From Nocardia australiensis (GTDB lineage Bacteria; Actinomycetota; Actinomycetes; Mycobacteriales; Mycobacteriaceae): DNA of 64,000 nt. The position numbers were made by a program, and so were the translations under genes. Positions 51,860 to 60,706 of this stretch are shown piece after piece (the first letter of the stretch is position 1; each line of letters starts with the position of its first letter). Location: contig NZ_JAJFZM010000001.1 in NCBI RefSeq assembly GCF_020733705.1, positions 806,001-870,000 of the forward strand. The letters run 5' to 3'. The notes below the pieces were generated by a model that saw only the letters and a list, made by a program, of their open reading frames with translations, did no database searches and was not told the DNA's origin.

Positions 51860-52753
51860 GTGACGTTCAATCCGAAGCTGTGGCGGCCCGTTCCAGGGTT
51901 CGAGAACCTGACCGACATCACCTACCACCGGCATATCGAACAGGGCACCGTGCGAGTCGCTTTCGATCGCCCGGAGGTACGCAATGCGTTCCGGCCGAAT
52001 TCCGTAGACGAGCTCTACCGCGCGCTCGACCACGCCAGGATGACTTCCGACGTCGGCGCCGTGCTGCTCACCGGCAACGGACCCAGCCCGAAGGACGGCG
52101 GATGGGCCTTCTGCTCCGGCGGCGACCAGCGCATCCGTGGACGCAGCGGTTACCAGTACGCCAGCGGCGAGACCTCGGACACGGTGGACCAGGCGCGCGC
52201 CGGGCGGCTGCACATTCTCGAGGTACAGCGGCTGATCCGGTTCATGCCGAAGGTGGTCATCGCGCTGGTCAACGGCTGGGCCGCGGGCGGCGGTCACAGC
52301 CTGCACGTGGTCTGCGACCTCACCTTGGCCAGCCGCGAACACGCCATGTTCAAGCAGACCGACGCGGACGTCGGCAGCTTCGACGGCGGTTACGGCAGTG
52401 CCTACCTGGCCAAAATGGTCGGACAGAAATTCGCCAGGGAGATCTTCTTTCTCGGCCGTCCCTACACCGCCGAGGAAATGCATCAGATGGGCGCGGTGAA
52501 CAAGGTCGTCGATCACGCGGAACTGGAAACCGTCGCGCTGGAATGGACCGCGGACATCAACGGCAAATCTCCACAAGCCCAGCGCATGCTGAAATACGCG
52601 TTCAACCTTGCCGACGACGGTCTGGTCGGACAACAATTGTTCGCGGGCGAGGCGACCCGAATGGCCTACATGACCGACGAGGCCATCGAGGGCCGCGACG
52701 CGTTTCTGGAAAAGCGCGAGCCGGACTGGTCCCCCTACCCCAGGTACTTCTGA
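51860..52753 (+). CDS. menB: 1,4-dihydroxy-2-naphthoyl-CoA synthase
   Basis: A 297-residue crotonase-fold enzyme. It has FDRPEVRNAFRPNSVDELYR, the oxyanion segment WAFCSGGDQRIRGRSGYQYA that is specific to MenB, ALVNGWAAGGGHSLHVVCDL and QTDADVGSFDGGYGSAYLAK. It closes the second ring of the naphthoquinone from OSB-CoA. The GTG at 51860 starts MTFNPKLWRPV. The stop overlaps the start of the next VOC gene (TGATG). Confidence 0.96.
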   Translation: MTFNPKLWRPVPGFENLTDITYHRHIEQGTVRVAFDRPEVRNAFRPNSVDELYRALDHARMTSDVGAVLLTGNGPSPKDGGWAFCSGGDQRIRGRSGYQYASGETSDTVDQARAGRLHILEVQRLIRFMPKVVIALVNGWAAGGGHSLHVVCDLTLASREHAMFKQTDADVGSFDGGYGSAYLAKMVGQKFAREIFFLGRPYTAEEMHQMGAVNKVVDHAELETVALEWTADINGKSPQAQRMLKYAFNLADDGLVGQQLFAGEATRMAYMTDEAIEGRDAFLEKREPDWSPYPRYF

Positions 52754-53145
52754 TGGACATTCTGAGCAGCCGAATAGTCCTGCGGCCGGCAAACCACGCC
52801 GAGACGCTCGCGTTCTATCGGGACACGCTCGAACTGGCCCCCGCGCGCGAGTACCCGGGCGGCACCGTCTTCTTCGCTGGACAGTCGCTGGTGGAGGTCG
52901 CCGCGCACGGCGGAACCGGCGATTCGACGTCCTTCTCGGGCGCGATCTGGCTCCAGGTACGCGACGTTTCGACCGCGGCGGTCGAGCTGGCGTTGAAGGG
53001 CATCCCGATCGACCGGGCACCGGCGCGCGAGCCGTGGGGACTGATCGAGATGTGGATCCACGACCCGGACGGGGTACCCATCGTGCTGGTCGAGGTGCCG
53101 CAAGACCATCCGATCCGAAGGGATTCGCGCTGGTCACCGGACTGA
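52753..53145 (+). CDS. VOC family protein coupled to menB
   Basis: A 130-residue glyoxalase-fold protein starting MDILSSRIVLRPANHAETLA. It shows FYRDTLELAPAREYPGGTVF and ends GLIEMWIHDPDGVPIVLVEV. Its ATG overlaps the menB stop, so the two are co-translated. Its role in or beside menaquinone synthesis is unknown; the coupling is the only hint. Confidence 0.8.
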   Translation: MDILSSRIVLRPANHAETLAFYRDTLELAPAREYPGGTVFFAGQSLVEVAAHGGTGDSTSFSGAIWLQVRDVSTAAVELALKGIPIDRAPAREPWGLIEMWIHDPDGVPIVLVEVPQDHPIRRDSRWSPD

Positions 53146-53404
53146 GCCCGGCGTAATCGGCGGCGCTTGGCCGCAGGCCCGAGTTGCCAATGCCGAGCCC
53201 GGCGAGGACGATAGCGCTCGGATGGCCGCCCGACCGCCGATGTCCGGGTATTGCCGCTATATACCCGTCCGACGAATGAATCGCAGTCACGATGCCTGGC
53301 GTACCCGAGCCCCATTTTTTCGGCGCGACCACACCTGCCGCGTTGACCCACAGCAAACCGACCCGTTCCGCGTTCGGTGGCGCGGACGTGACACGATCGC
53401 AGTC

Positions 53405-54556
53405 GTGAGTACCACCCTGCGGACCCTGCCGATGCCTTCCGGATCCCGGGTCGGCGACGTGCTGCCCCATTTGCGGGAAGCGTTGGAGGGCAACGGCCCC
53501 GCATGGCTGCCCATTCCGACCAGCGACCGTCGCGAAGCACAGCGCCTCAGTGACGTGCTCTCGCCGGGCGAACCGATCGAGGACGGCGTCGCACTCGTGG
53601 TGACCACCTCCGGCACCACCGGTGTGCCGAAGGGCGCGCTGCTCGGCGCGTCCGCCCTGCTGGCCAGCGGCGCCGCCACCCACGACTACCTCGGCGGTCC
53701 GGGCAGCTGGCTGCTGGCGCTGCCGACACATCACATCGCGGGCCTACAGGTGCTGCTGCGCAGTATCCAGGCGGGCACCGAACCCACCGTGCTCGACGTA
53801 TCGGGCGGCTTTCTGCCCGAGGCACTGGCCGGTGCCGTATCGAGCATGCGCGGACCGCGCAGATACACCGCCCTGGTGCCGACCCAGTTGGTCAAGGCGC
53901 TCGATGCCCCCTCGGCGGCCGCCGCGCTCGCGGAATTGGATGCGGTACTCGTCGGTGGCGCGGCGACCCCGCCGCTGCTGTACGAACGCGCGAAGGCTGC
54001 CGGTATCAACGTTGTTCGCACCTATGGGATGAGCGAAACCTGCGGTGGTTGCGTCTACGACGGAGTCCCGCTCGCAGGGACGCGGGTGCGCATCGAGGAT
54101 GGTCGTGTACTGCTCGGCGGCGACATGATCGCCATGGGTTATCGCAATCAGCCCGATCATCCCGCGTTCGCCGAACCGGGCTGGTTCCGCACCGACGACG
54201 CGGGCACTTTCGAAAACGGTGTGCTGAGCATCAGTGGCCGACTCGACGAGGCGATCATGACCGGCGGGCTGCTGGTCATCCCACAGGTGGTCGAGGCCGT
54301 GCTCGGCACCCATCCCGCGATCAGTGAATGCGTGGTGCTCGGCCTGCCGGATGAGCGATTGGGCCAGCGCGTGGCGGTCGCGGTGGTACCGACCCCCGGG
54401 ACCACCCCCACCCTCGAGGAACTGCGCGATCATGTCGTGCGTGAGTTGGACGCCATCGCGGCGCCGCGTGAATTGGCGTTGCTCGACGAGCTGCCGCTGA
54501 TCGGACCGGGCAAACCGAACCGCGCCGAACTGCTGTCCCGCCTCTGCGCGTCTTAA
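53405..54556 (+). CDS. menE: o-Succinylbenzoate--CoA ligase
   Basis: A 383-residue ANL-superfamily ligase, short as MenE proteins are. The AMP-binding P-loop is VVTTSGTTGVPKGALL; the GGAATPPLLYERAKA and VRTYGMSETCGGCVYD motifs, the WFRTDDAGTF hinge region and the C-terminal Lys in PLIGPGKPNRAELL complete the set. It activates OSB to OSB-CoA, the MenB substrate. The GTG at 53405 gives MSTTLRTLPMPS; a longer reading from 53222 adds unlike sequence. The 259-bp gap to the VOC gene holds no supported gene. Confidence 0.94.
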   Translation: MSTTLRTLPMPSGSRVGDVLPHLREALEGNGPAWLPIPTSDRREAQRLSDVLSPGEPIEDGVALVVTTSGTTGVPKGALLGASALLASGAATHDYLGGPGSWLLALPTHHIAGLQVLLRSIQAGTEPTVLDVSGGFLPEALAGAVSSMRGPRRYTALVPTQLVKALDAPSAAAALAELDAVLVGGAATPPLLYERAKAAGINVVRTYGMSETCGGCVYDGVPLAGTRVRIEDGRVLLGGDMIAMGYRNQPDHPAFAEPGWFRTDDAGTFENGVLSISGRLDEAIMTGGLLVIPQVVEAVLGTHPAISECVVLGLPDERLGQRVAVAVVPTPGTTPTLEELRDHVVRELDAIAAPRELALLDELPLIGPGKPNRAELLSRLCAS

Positions 54557-54572
54557 GGCTGGTCCGCCTCTC

Positions 54573-54593
54573 CGAGTCTTAAAGCCAGACTCG
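54573..54593 (+). terminator. Terminator after menE
   Basis: A 7-bp stem, CGAGTCT with AGACTCG, loop of seven, is followed by GCGTTTTGC. It lies 17 bases after the menE stop. Confidence 0.55.
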
Positions 54594-54652
54594 AGGGCGT
54601 TTTGCGGTGGCGTTGGCGGGCGGCGGTTGGATGGTGGGTGAGTTAGCCGGTG

Positions 54653-54693
54653 CCCGGTGAGTTACCCATGTGCTTGCGAAATCAGTTGTTGCG
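54653..54693 (+). repeat. Dispersed repeat copy 2 (translation-start cassette)
   Basis: Second copy of the element at 40138-40177. Read from its GTG it gives VLAKSVVA, against VLTKSAVA in the AraC copy, so the similarity holds at the peptide level. Confidence 0.6.
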
Positions 54694-54789
54694 TTCTTTG
54701 GGCATGGAGCATGTGAGGCACCCGCAAGTACGGGTGCCATCGTTGTGCAAGGGCTGTGCAAGAGGGGAGGTTCACAGTTTTATGCATGA
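54670..54789 (+). CDS. Possible leader peptide upstream of the DrrA-type ABC gene
   Basis: A 39-codon reading frame starting with the GTG of the repeated cassette: VLAKSVVAFFGHGACEAPAS and onward, ending in a TGA that overlaps the downstream ATG (ATGA). A GGTGAG box precedes it. A perfect hairpin (54717-54738) lies inside it. This looks like a coupled leader, or a decayed gene start; no family was recognised. Confidence 0.35.
   Translation: MLAKSVVAFFGHGACEAPASTGAIVVQGLCKRGGSQFYA
54717..54738 (+). promoter_or_regulatory. Hairpin in the leader of the DrrAB-type operon
   Basis: A perfect 8-bp stem, GGCACCCG with CGGGTGCC, loop of six, lies 48 bases upstream of the ABC gene start and within the small leader frame. 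No T-run follows, so it is more likely a translational or RNA-stability element than a terminator. Confidence 0.4.
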
Positions 54790-55775
54790 CTTCATTTGCA
54801 CCCACTTCAGCACTCGCCGTCGAGGCAGACGAGCTGGTCAAGGTGTTCGGGGAACAGCGCGCTGTGGACGGTGTCAGCCTGGCGGTGCCGCAGGGCGCGG
54901 TGTACGGCGTGCTCGGCCCGAACGGCGCGGGCAAGACCACGACCATCAAGATGCTGGCCACCCTGCTACGCCCGGATGGCGGTAGCGCCCGCATCTTCGG
55001 ACGCGACGTCGTCGCCGAACCGACGGCCGTTCGGTCGCTGGTCGGCGTCACCGGGCAGTACGCCTCGGTCGACGAGGATCTCTCCGCGACCGAGAATCTG
55101 ATCGTCTTCTCCCGGCTACTGGGCCTGAGCCGGATCGACTCCCGGCGCAAGACCATCGAACTGCTCGAGGAGTTCGACCTCACCGAAGCGGCGAGCAAGC
55201 CGCTGAAGAACTTCTCCGGTGGCATGCGAAGACGCCTCGATCTAGCCGCCAGCCTGATCGCGACGCCGCCGCTACTGTTCCTCGACGAGCCGACCACCGG
55301 CCTCGATCCGCGCACCCGCGCCCAGATGTGGGAGACCATCCGGCGTCTGGTCCGCGAGGGCGCGACGGTGCTGCTCACCACGCAATACCTCGACGAGGCC
55401 GATCAGCTGGCCGACCGGATCGCCGTCATCGACCACGGCCGGGTGATCGCCGATGGCACCGCCGACGAACTCAAGGCGTCGGTCGGTGGCTCGTCACTAC
55501 ACCTGACCCTTGTCGATCGGGCACAGCTCGAAAAGGCCCGGCGCATCGTCAGCGACTTCCTCGGCGCCGATGCCCAGATCACCCCCGAGGCGGGGCGGCT
55601 CACCGCGCCACTCGAGGACGCGGGTATGACCGCCGATCTGCTGATTCGCCTGCGCGAGTGGGAGATCGCGATCGACGAGATCACCGTCAGCAAGCCGAGC
55701 CTCGACGAGGTCTTCCTTACCATCACCGGCCACCCGGCCGAAGACGACAACGATTCCGAACGGAGCGCGGCATGA
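54786..55775 (+). CDS. DrrA-type ABC exporter, ATP-binding protein
   Basis: A 329-residue ABC ATPase of the daunorubicin-resistance (DrrA) group. Walker A GVLGPNGAGKTTTIKML near residue 45, signature NFSGGMRRRLDLAASL near 143, Walker B PLLFLDEPTTGLDPRTR near 164, and a C-terminal regulatory domain (PSLDEVFLTITGHPAED). It should power export of a hydrophobic compound with the following permease. The ATG at 54786 gives MTSFAPTSALAVEADELVKV; the GGGGAGG box is rather far (about 16 bases), which fits coupling to the upstream leader frame. Overlaps the permease gene by four bases. Confidence 0.9.
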   Translation: MTSFAPTSALAVEADELVKVFGEQRAVDGVSLAVPQGAVYGVLGPNGAGKTTTIKMLATLLRPDGGSARIFGRDVVAEPTAVRSLVGVTGQYASVDEDLSATENLIVFSRLLGLSRIDSRRKTIELLEEFDLTEAASKPLKNFSGGMRRRLDLAASLIATPPLLFLDEPTTGLDPRTRAQMWETIRRLVREGATVLLTTQYLDEADQLADRIAVIDHGRVIADGTADELKASVGGSSLHLTLVDRAQLEKARRIVSDFLGADAQITPEAGRLTAPLEDAGMTADLLIRLREWEIAIDEITVSKPSLDEVFLTITGHPAEDDNDSERSAA

Positions 55776-56623
55776 CCACCCTCACCGCACAGGACCCGGG
55801 TAAGGCCGAGGCCGCGCGCCACGCCGCCCCCTTCGCGATCCCTGAGGTCAGCAATAGAATCAGCCTCCGGCAGACCGCGGCGACCTCGCTCACCATGGCC
55901 TACCGCGGCATCCTGAAAATCAAGCACAATCCCGAGCAACTGTTCGATGTGACGATTCAGCCGATCCTGTTCACCGCGCTGTTCGCCTACATTTTCGGCG
56001 GTGCCATCGGCGGCAGCGTTTCGAACTATCTACCGACCTTGATCCCCGGCATCCTGGTGCAAACCGTGGTCCTGACTTCGGTCGTGACCGGCACCCAGTT
56101 GCGCGAGGATATGGACAAGGGCGTCTTCGACCGGTTCAAATCCCTTCCCATCGCCCGCATTTCGCCGCTGGCGGGTGCGCTGATCGCCGATATGGTCCGC
56201 TATATCCTGGCGACGACACTGACTGTCCTGGTCGGCCTTGCCATCGGATACCGCCCCCAGGGCGGCGTCGGCGGCGTCGTTGTCGCCGGTGTGGTCATCG
56301 TGATCTGCTCATTCGCGATCAGCTGGATCTGGGCGCTGGTCGGCGTAACCGGCAAGAGTGCCGCGGGCGTGCAGGGCATTTCGATGATGGTGATGTTCCC
56401 GCTGACGTTCATGTCCGGCGCATTCGCACTCACCAGCACCATGCCGGGCTGGCTGCAAGCGATCAACCACGTGAACCCCGTGTACTACATGGTGAACGTG
56501 GCCCGGGCGTTGATGAACGGCAATGCCTATGGCAGCGACCTGATCTACTCGCTGGTCGGTGCGGTCGTCGTGGTCGCGATTTTCGCTCCGCTGAGCATCA
56601 AGGCGTACATGCGCCGAGCGTGA
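55772..56623 (+). CDS. DrrB-type ABC exporter, permease
   Basis: A 283-residue ABC-2 type permease with six hydrophobic segments. Characteristic are QLFDVTIQPILFTALFAYIF, the DMDKGVFDRFKSLPIARISP coupling helix of DrrB proteins, and SGAFALTSTMPGWLQAINHV followed by NPVYYMVNVARALMNG. The start overlaps the ATPase stop (ATGA). The substrate is unknown; the large SARP-type regulator that converges on this operon may control it, though that is inference. Confidence 0.9.
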   Translation: MTTLTAQDPGKAEAARHAAPFAIPEVSNRISLRQTAATSLTMAYRGILKIKHNPEQLFDVTIQPILFTALFAYIFGGAIGGSVSNYLPTLIPGILVQTVVLTSVVTGTQLREDMDKGVFDRFKSLPIARISPLAGALIADMVRYILATTLTVLVGLAIGYRPQGGVGGVVVAGVVIVICSFAISWIWALVGVTGKSAAGVQGISMMVMFPLTFMSGAFALTSTMPGWLQAINHVNPVYYMVNVARALMNGNAYGSDLIYSLVGAVVVVAIFAPLSIKAYMRRA

Positions 56624-56647
56624 GTCGATATGACTGCGAAGCGAATG

Positions 56648-56680
56648 CCGTGGTGGGTGACTACTGGTCCCCCACCACGG
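56648..56680. terminator. Bidirectional terminator between the exporter and the SARP gene
   Basis: A 10-bp stem, CCGTGGTGGG with CCCACCACGG, lies between the convergent genes and includes the stop codon of the SARP gene in its loop. T-rich sequence (CTTTCGTTTG) follows on the plus strand. Confidence 0.55.
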
Positions 56681-59600
56681 CTTTCGTTTGCGCGGTCCCG
56701 ACCTCATACAGCAGATCGATGATTCGCTGCGCCGCGTCGATTCGCCGCATCGGTGCCACTCGGGATATCGCCTCGTCGATCGGCTCGGCTCCGAGAGCCG
56801 CGCGGTGTAAATCAAGGTGGCGCTGCCATTCCATCGAGGGATAGTCCTGTCGGGCAGCAACCTTCAAGGCAAGCGCGAGTAGCTCGAAACCGACATCCAG
56901 CCGTTTGCCGGTGGCAAGGTGATACGAACCGACCGCGAACCCGGCCGAACCGATCTGCGGCAGATCGAAGTACTGCTGAAGTCGATCTGCCGCAACCCCC
57001 GCCAATTCGTGCACGAGGCCGACCGCCGACGCCGCGTGGCCGTGCAGGACATGGGCACCCACGATCGCGCTCGCGAGAATCAAGTTGCCTGGTCCCGGTG
57101 CTAGGTTCTCTGTGGGCCAGCCGTGCAATTCGAGAGCCCGATAGTAGTACCCCATTCCGGCATCGAAATCGCCCTCGGCGAGTTCCAGTTCCGCCACCCC
57201 GGCCACAATTCCCGCCAGCCGTGGATTGCGCCGGATGGACGGGTCATCGACCGGCCAGAGACGCACCGGATCGGCATCCGGGGCCCCCACCGCGGCGTCG
57301 AGTTCCGCCCGCGCCTGCGCGAACTGCCCGGACCCGGTCAGCGAAACCACAAGGTAACCACGCATTTCCAGCATTTCCTCATGGGCACGCAATTCCGACA
57401 GCATGTCCACGGCCCGGCGGTAGTACTGCACTGCGGCGGTGTAATGCGCGGTCTGCCCGTGCAATTGGCCCAGATGCTGGCTCACCATCGAGGTGCCCCA
57501 TGGGTCGCGGTTCTCCACAATCTTCAACACGCTCAGCGCATCCCGAGTGGAGCCGAACACTCGGCCGGAATTCTCGTACGCATTCATTCGCAGGAAAAGT
57601 GCCGCCGTACGGACCTCGTCCTCGGACGAACGCGTCCCTTCGGCGAACAGCCTTGCCATCGTGACACCGGATGGCTTGGCGCACAGCACCACGCCGAGGA
57701 ATCGAATCCCGGCGTTGAAATCGGCACCGGTGGCGAGCAATCGGCGGGCGCGAGCTCGCACCGTCGCGATCGTGCGCGAGGCAGGGCCGAGGAACAGCCC
57801 GTGCAAGCCGATCAACAGGTGTGAAAGCATTTGCAGATCGGCAACCGTGCCACGCGCCGGTTGTCGTTCGGGCGGCAGCTCCATGACTCGGCGCGCCCAG
57901 ACGACCAACTCCGGGTGCGCACCACGCATCACCCACAGCGTCGCGACCACCGGGTACACCCGGTACACGGTGCCCGCGTCCCGGCGTTCGATGCTGTAGC
58001 GCAGCACCGCAACCAGATTGTCCAGATCGGCGGCCGTCGACAGCACCGCGGGAATCTGCGCGCCGGCCTGATAACGCCGCACCGTGGTGACCGAGAAATC
58101 GCGTGCCCATCGCGTCATCCGATGCAGCACCAGCGCACCCTCATCGACTACGCCCGGAACACCAGCTACCGCTTCGGTTTTGGCGAGCGCGAGCTGTTCC
58201 TCACCGAATTCCCGGACAGTTTCCAGCATTCGGTAGCGGATTCCGATGGTGCCGTCATCCTCCTCGAGCACCGTGAGCAGCGACTGTGCGACCAACCCGT
58301 CCACGGCGGCGGCTACATCGTCGACCTCCGGTCCACCGGCAACGGTTTCCGCGGCGGTGAGGGTGAAACCCGCTGGCATCCGGCACATTCGGCGCAGGGT
58401 CACCTGCTGTGGTCCGTCGAGCAGGTTCCAGCTCCAGGCGATCACCGCGTGCAGGGTTCGGTGCCGCTCGGGTGAGGAACGGTCGCCGCTGCGCAGCAGT
58501 GCGAATCGGTCCCCGAGCCGGGATTCGATCTCTTCGACACTCATCGTGCGTACGCGTGCGGCAGCCAACTCGATGGCCAGCGGCAAACCGTCGAGGGTGC
58601 CGCAGAGTCTGGCGACGACCACTGGATCGAGCCGCACCGCCGGGCGAACCGCACGAGCCCTGGCCATGAACAGGTCGGTGGCGGGTGATCCCGCGGCGTC
58701 GATCGCCAAGGGTGACAACGGGTATACCGTCTCGGCGGTGATGGCCAGCGGCGCCCGGCTGGTGGTCAAAACGGTGAGCTGATCACAGCTGCCGACCAAA
58801 TCGGCGACGACCTCGGCGACCGCGTCGATCAAATGTTCGCAGTTGTCCAGGATCAGCAGCATCGCCCGCGCCGCGAGCGCATCCTGTAGCCGTCGGCCCG
58901 CGACGACGCGCTGTCCAGGGCCTATCCGGACCGGCTCCAGGACGGTCTCGCCCAATCCGAGCGTAACGCTGATCGCGGACTCGACATCCGAACGAGCGTC
59001 AGAAGCGGCGTCGGGGCGCACCGACGCCAATTCGACCATCACCACCGGCATACCGCGCGCGACCCGAGCCCCCAACTCGTTTGCCACCCTGGTCTTCCCG
59101 GTGCCGCCGGGACCGAGCACGGTCGTCACCCGGGAGCGGTGCAGCAGTTGCTCCAGGGCGGCCAGGTCGGCGACGCGACCGAGCAGCGCATTGGGGGCCG
59201 CGCGCAATCCGATCGCCTGCGCGGCACCGGGCCTCGCATCCGAATCCACCACCCGCGCGTCTGAATTCGTCGCCGCAACGTTGACGACGCTGTCCGAGCC
59301 GGTCGCGTCGATCGGATCGCCGCGCAGAATCGCGGTATTCAATGCCACGAGTGCCGCCCCCGGATCCACCCCGAGTTCGTTCACCAGCCTTGCCCGAATG
59401 GATGCGAACACATCCAGGGCCTCGTTCGAGCGGCCCGCCGCGACAAGCAGCCGCATCAGCGTGGCATGAACGCCCTCACCCAATGGATTCGCCGCCGCGC
59501 TCCGCCGCGTGAGCGCCGCCGCGCCGTCGAGGTCACCACCGGCAACCCGGGCCGCCACTTCGATGGTCGACAACTCGGCAAGCCGCCATGCGGCGGCGGT

Positions 59601-60149
59601 CCCCAGTTCGTCGGCCAACTCTCCGGCAGGCAGATCCGCGCCGGGTTCGCCGCGCCACAGCGATCTGGCCCGCGCGATCATGGCCAGCGCGCCGGCGTGG
59701 TCGCCATCGGCCTGAAGTTTCCGCGCCGCGCGCACCAATTCGTCGGCCAGCGTCAGATCGACCTGATCGCCGGGCAGAATGAGCCGGTAGCCTGCGGGCC
59801 CGATCTCCAGCGCACCGTCAGGCAGCGCGGCCCGAAGCCGCGATACCTGGGTATGCAGCGCGTTCATCGGCGCGCGTGGCGGCTGCTCGCCCCATACGTC
59901 ATCGATGAGCGCCTGCGCGCTGCGGCTACGGCCCGGCCGCAGGGCCAGCGCCGCGAGCAGCAGTCGTGACCTGGCACCGGGTAACGCCGCTAGCGCCCCA
60001 TTACGGCGAAGTGCGACCTCACCCAGCAGGGCCACGACGACCGATTCGCCTGTGGGTGTCGTCAGGCTTGGACTATGGCCACTCGGGCCGCTGTGATCGG
60101 GAAACATGCCGTGGTCATCGTATGCGAGGGGTGTCGTACCGGTCGTCAT
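56661..60149 (-). CDS. SARP/AfsR-type transcriptional regulator with BTAD, NTPase and TPR-like domains
   Basis: A 1162-residue regulator. Residues about 35-115 are a winged-helix DNA-binding domain (SRLLLAALALRPGRSRSAQA, LHTQVSRLRAALPDGALEIG), residues about 120-280 a bacterial transcriptional activator domain (BTAD). A P-loop NTPase follows (VLGPGGTGKTRVANELGARV near residue 345; LLILDNCEHLIDAVAEVV), and the C-terminal half is helical and TPR-like. The layout is that of AfsR and mycobacterial EmbR-like/Rv0339-type large regulators. Such proteins activate secondary metabolism or stress genes on binding ATP. The start at 60149 or an internal ATG about 14 codons later are both possible. It is divergent from the SRPBCC gene. 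Confidence 0.87.
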   Translation of the reverse strand: MTTGTTPLAYDDHGMFPDHSGPSGHSPSLTTPTGESVVVALLGEVALRRNGALAALPGARSRLLLAALALRPGRSRSAQALIDDVWGEQPPRAPMNALHTQVSRLRAALPDGALEIGPAGYRLILPGDQVDLTLADELVRAARKLQADGDHAGALAMIARARSLWRGEPGADLPAGELADELGTAAAWRLAELSTIEVAARVAGGDLDGAAALTRRSAAANPLGEGVHATLMRLLVAAGRSNEALDVFASIRARLVNELGVDPGAALVALNTAILRGDPIDATGSDSVVNVAATNSDARVVDSDARPGAAQAIGLRAAPNALLGRVADLAALEQLLHRSRVTTVLGPGGTGKTRVANELGARVARGMPVVMVELASVRPDAASDARSDVESAISVTLGLGETVLEPVRIGPGQRVVAGRRLQDALAARAMLLILDNCEHLIDAVAEVVADLVGSCDQLTVLTTSRAPLAITAETVYPLSPLAIDAAGSPATDLFMARARAVRPAVRLDPVVVARLCGTLDGLPLAIELAAARVRTMSVEEIESRLGDRFALLRSGDRSSPERHRTLHAVIAWSWNLLDGPQQVTLRRMCRMPAGFTLTAAETVAGGPEVDDVAAAVDGLVAQSLLTVLEEDDGTIGIRYRMLETVREFGEEQLALAKTEAVAGVPGVVDEGALVLHRMTRWARDFSVTTVRRYQAGAQIPAVLSTAADLDNLVAVLRYSIERRDAGTVYRVYPVVATLWVMRGAHPELVVWARRVMELPPERQPARGTVADLQMLSHLLIGLHGLFLGPASRTIATVRARARRLLATGADFNAGIRFLGVVLCAKPSGVTMARLFAEGTRSSEDEVRTAALFLRMNAYENSGRVFGSTRDALSVLKIVENRDPWGTSMVSQHLGQLHGQTAHYTAAVQYYRRAVDMLSELRAHEEMLEMRGYLVVSLTGSGQFAQARAELDAAVGAPDADPVRLWPVDDPSIRRNPRLAGIVAGVAELELAEGDFDAGMGYYYRALELHGWPTENLAPGPGNLILASAIVGAHVLHGHAASAVGLVHELAGVAADRLQQYFDLPQIGSAGFAVGSYHLATGKRLDVGFELLALALKVAARQDYPSMEWQRHLDLHRAALGAEPIDEAISRVAPMRRIDAAQRIIDLLYEVGTAQTKAVVGDQ

Positions 60150-60196
60150 GGTTTTTTCATCCCCGCCCCGGCCGATGGGTCGCCTACGCTGAGCGT

Positions 60197-60679
60197 ATGG
60201 CTGAGTTCGAAGTAGTTCGGCAGGCCGTCATCGCGGCCGAGCCGTCGCGCATTCACGAGTTGATCGACGATTTCCACGAGTGGATCAAATGGTCGCCGTG
60301 GGAGGATCTCGATCCGCAGTTGCAGCGGGCCTACAAGGGGCCGCAGGCGGGCGTCGGCGCGCAATATACCTGGGACGGGAATCGCAAGGCCGGGCGCGGC
60401 AGCATGGAGATCATGTCCAGCGACGATCGCGAAATCGGCATCCGCATCGCCTTCGAGAAACCGTTCCGGGCCACCAACCAGGCCACCTTCGAGCTGAAAC
60501 CGGTCGAGGCGGTCACCGGAAGGCAGCCGAGTACCGAGGTGGTGTGGCGGATGACCGGCCAGCAGCAGGGAATCATGGCGCTGTTCGGGAAGGTGATGTC
60601 GATGGACAAGTTGATCGGCAAGGACTTCGAGAAGGGACTCGGTCGGCTCAAGGCCGTCGCCGAAGCCCAGACGGCCTGA
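60197..60679 (+). CDS. SRPBCC family protein
   Basis: A 160-residue START-like (polyketide cyclase/dehydrase type) protein. It begins MAEFEVVRQAVIAAEPSRIH, continues ELIDDFHEWIKWSPWEDLDP, and has GAQYTWDGNRKAGRGSMEIM and a C-terminal amphipathic helix (FEKGLGRLKAVAEAQ). These proteins bind hydrophobic ligands in a deep pocket; the ligand is not known. It lies 27 bp upstream of menA on the same strand, so they are probably cotranscribed. Confidence 0.82.
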   Translation: MAEFEVVRQAVIAAEPSRIHELIDDFHEWIKWSPWEDLDPQLQRAYKGPQAGVGAQYTWDGNRKAGRGSMEIMSSDDREIGIRIAFEKPFRATNQATFELKPVEAVTGRQPSTEVVWRMTGQQQGIMALFGKVMSMDKLIGKDFEKGLGRLKAVAEAQTA

Positions 60680-60706
60680 TCGACGGGTGCGCATTAGGCT
60701 GCGGGA

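Noticed and set aside
53146..53404. Minus-strand reading with GIVTAIHSSDGYIAAIPG and VLAGLGIGNSGLRPSAADYA, reminiscent of a transporter fragment
   Set aside because: The similarity is vague, no start or complete domain is present, and it lies in the menE promoter region.
51752..53734. A 660-codon minus-strand frame opposite menB and menE
   Set aside because: It is antisense to well-supported men genes and has no recognisable domain.
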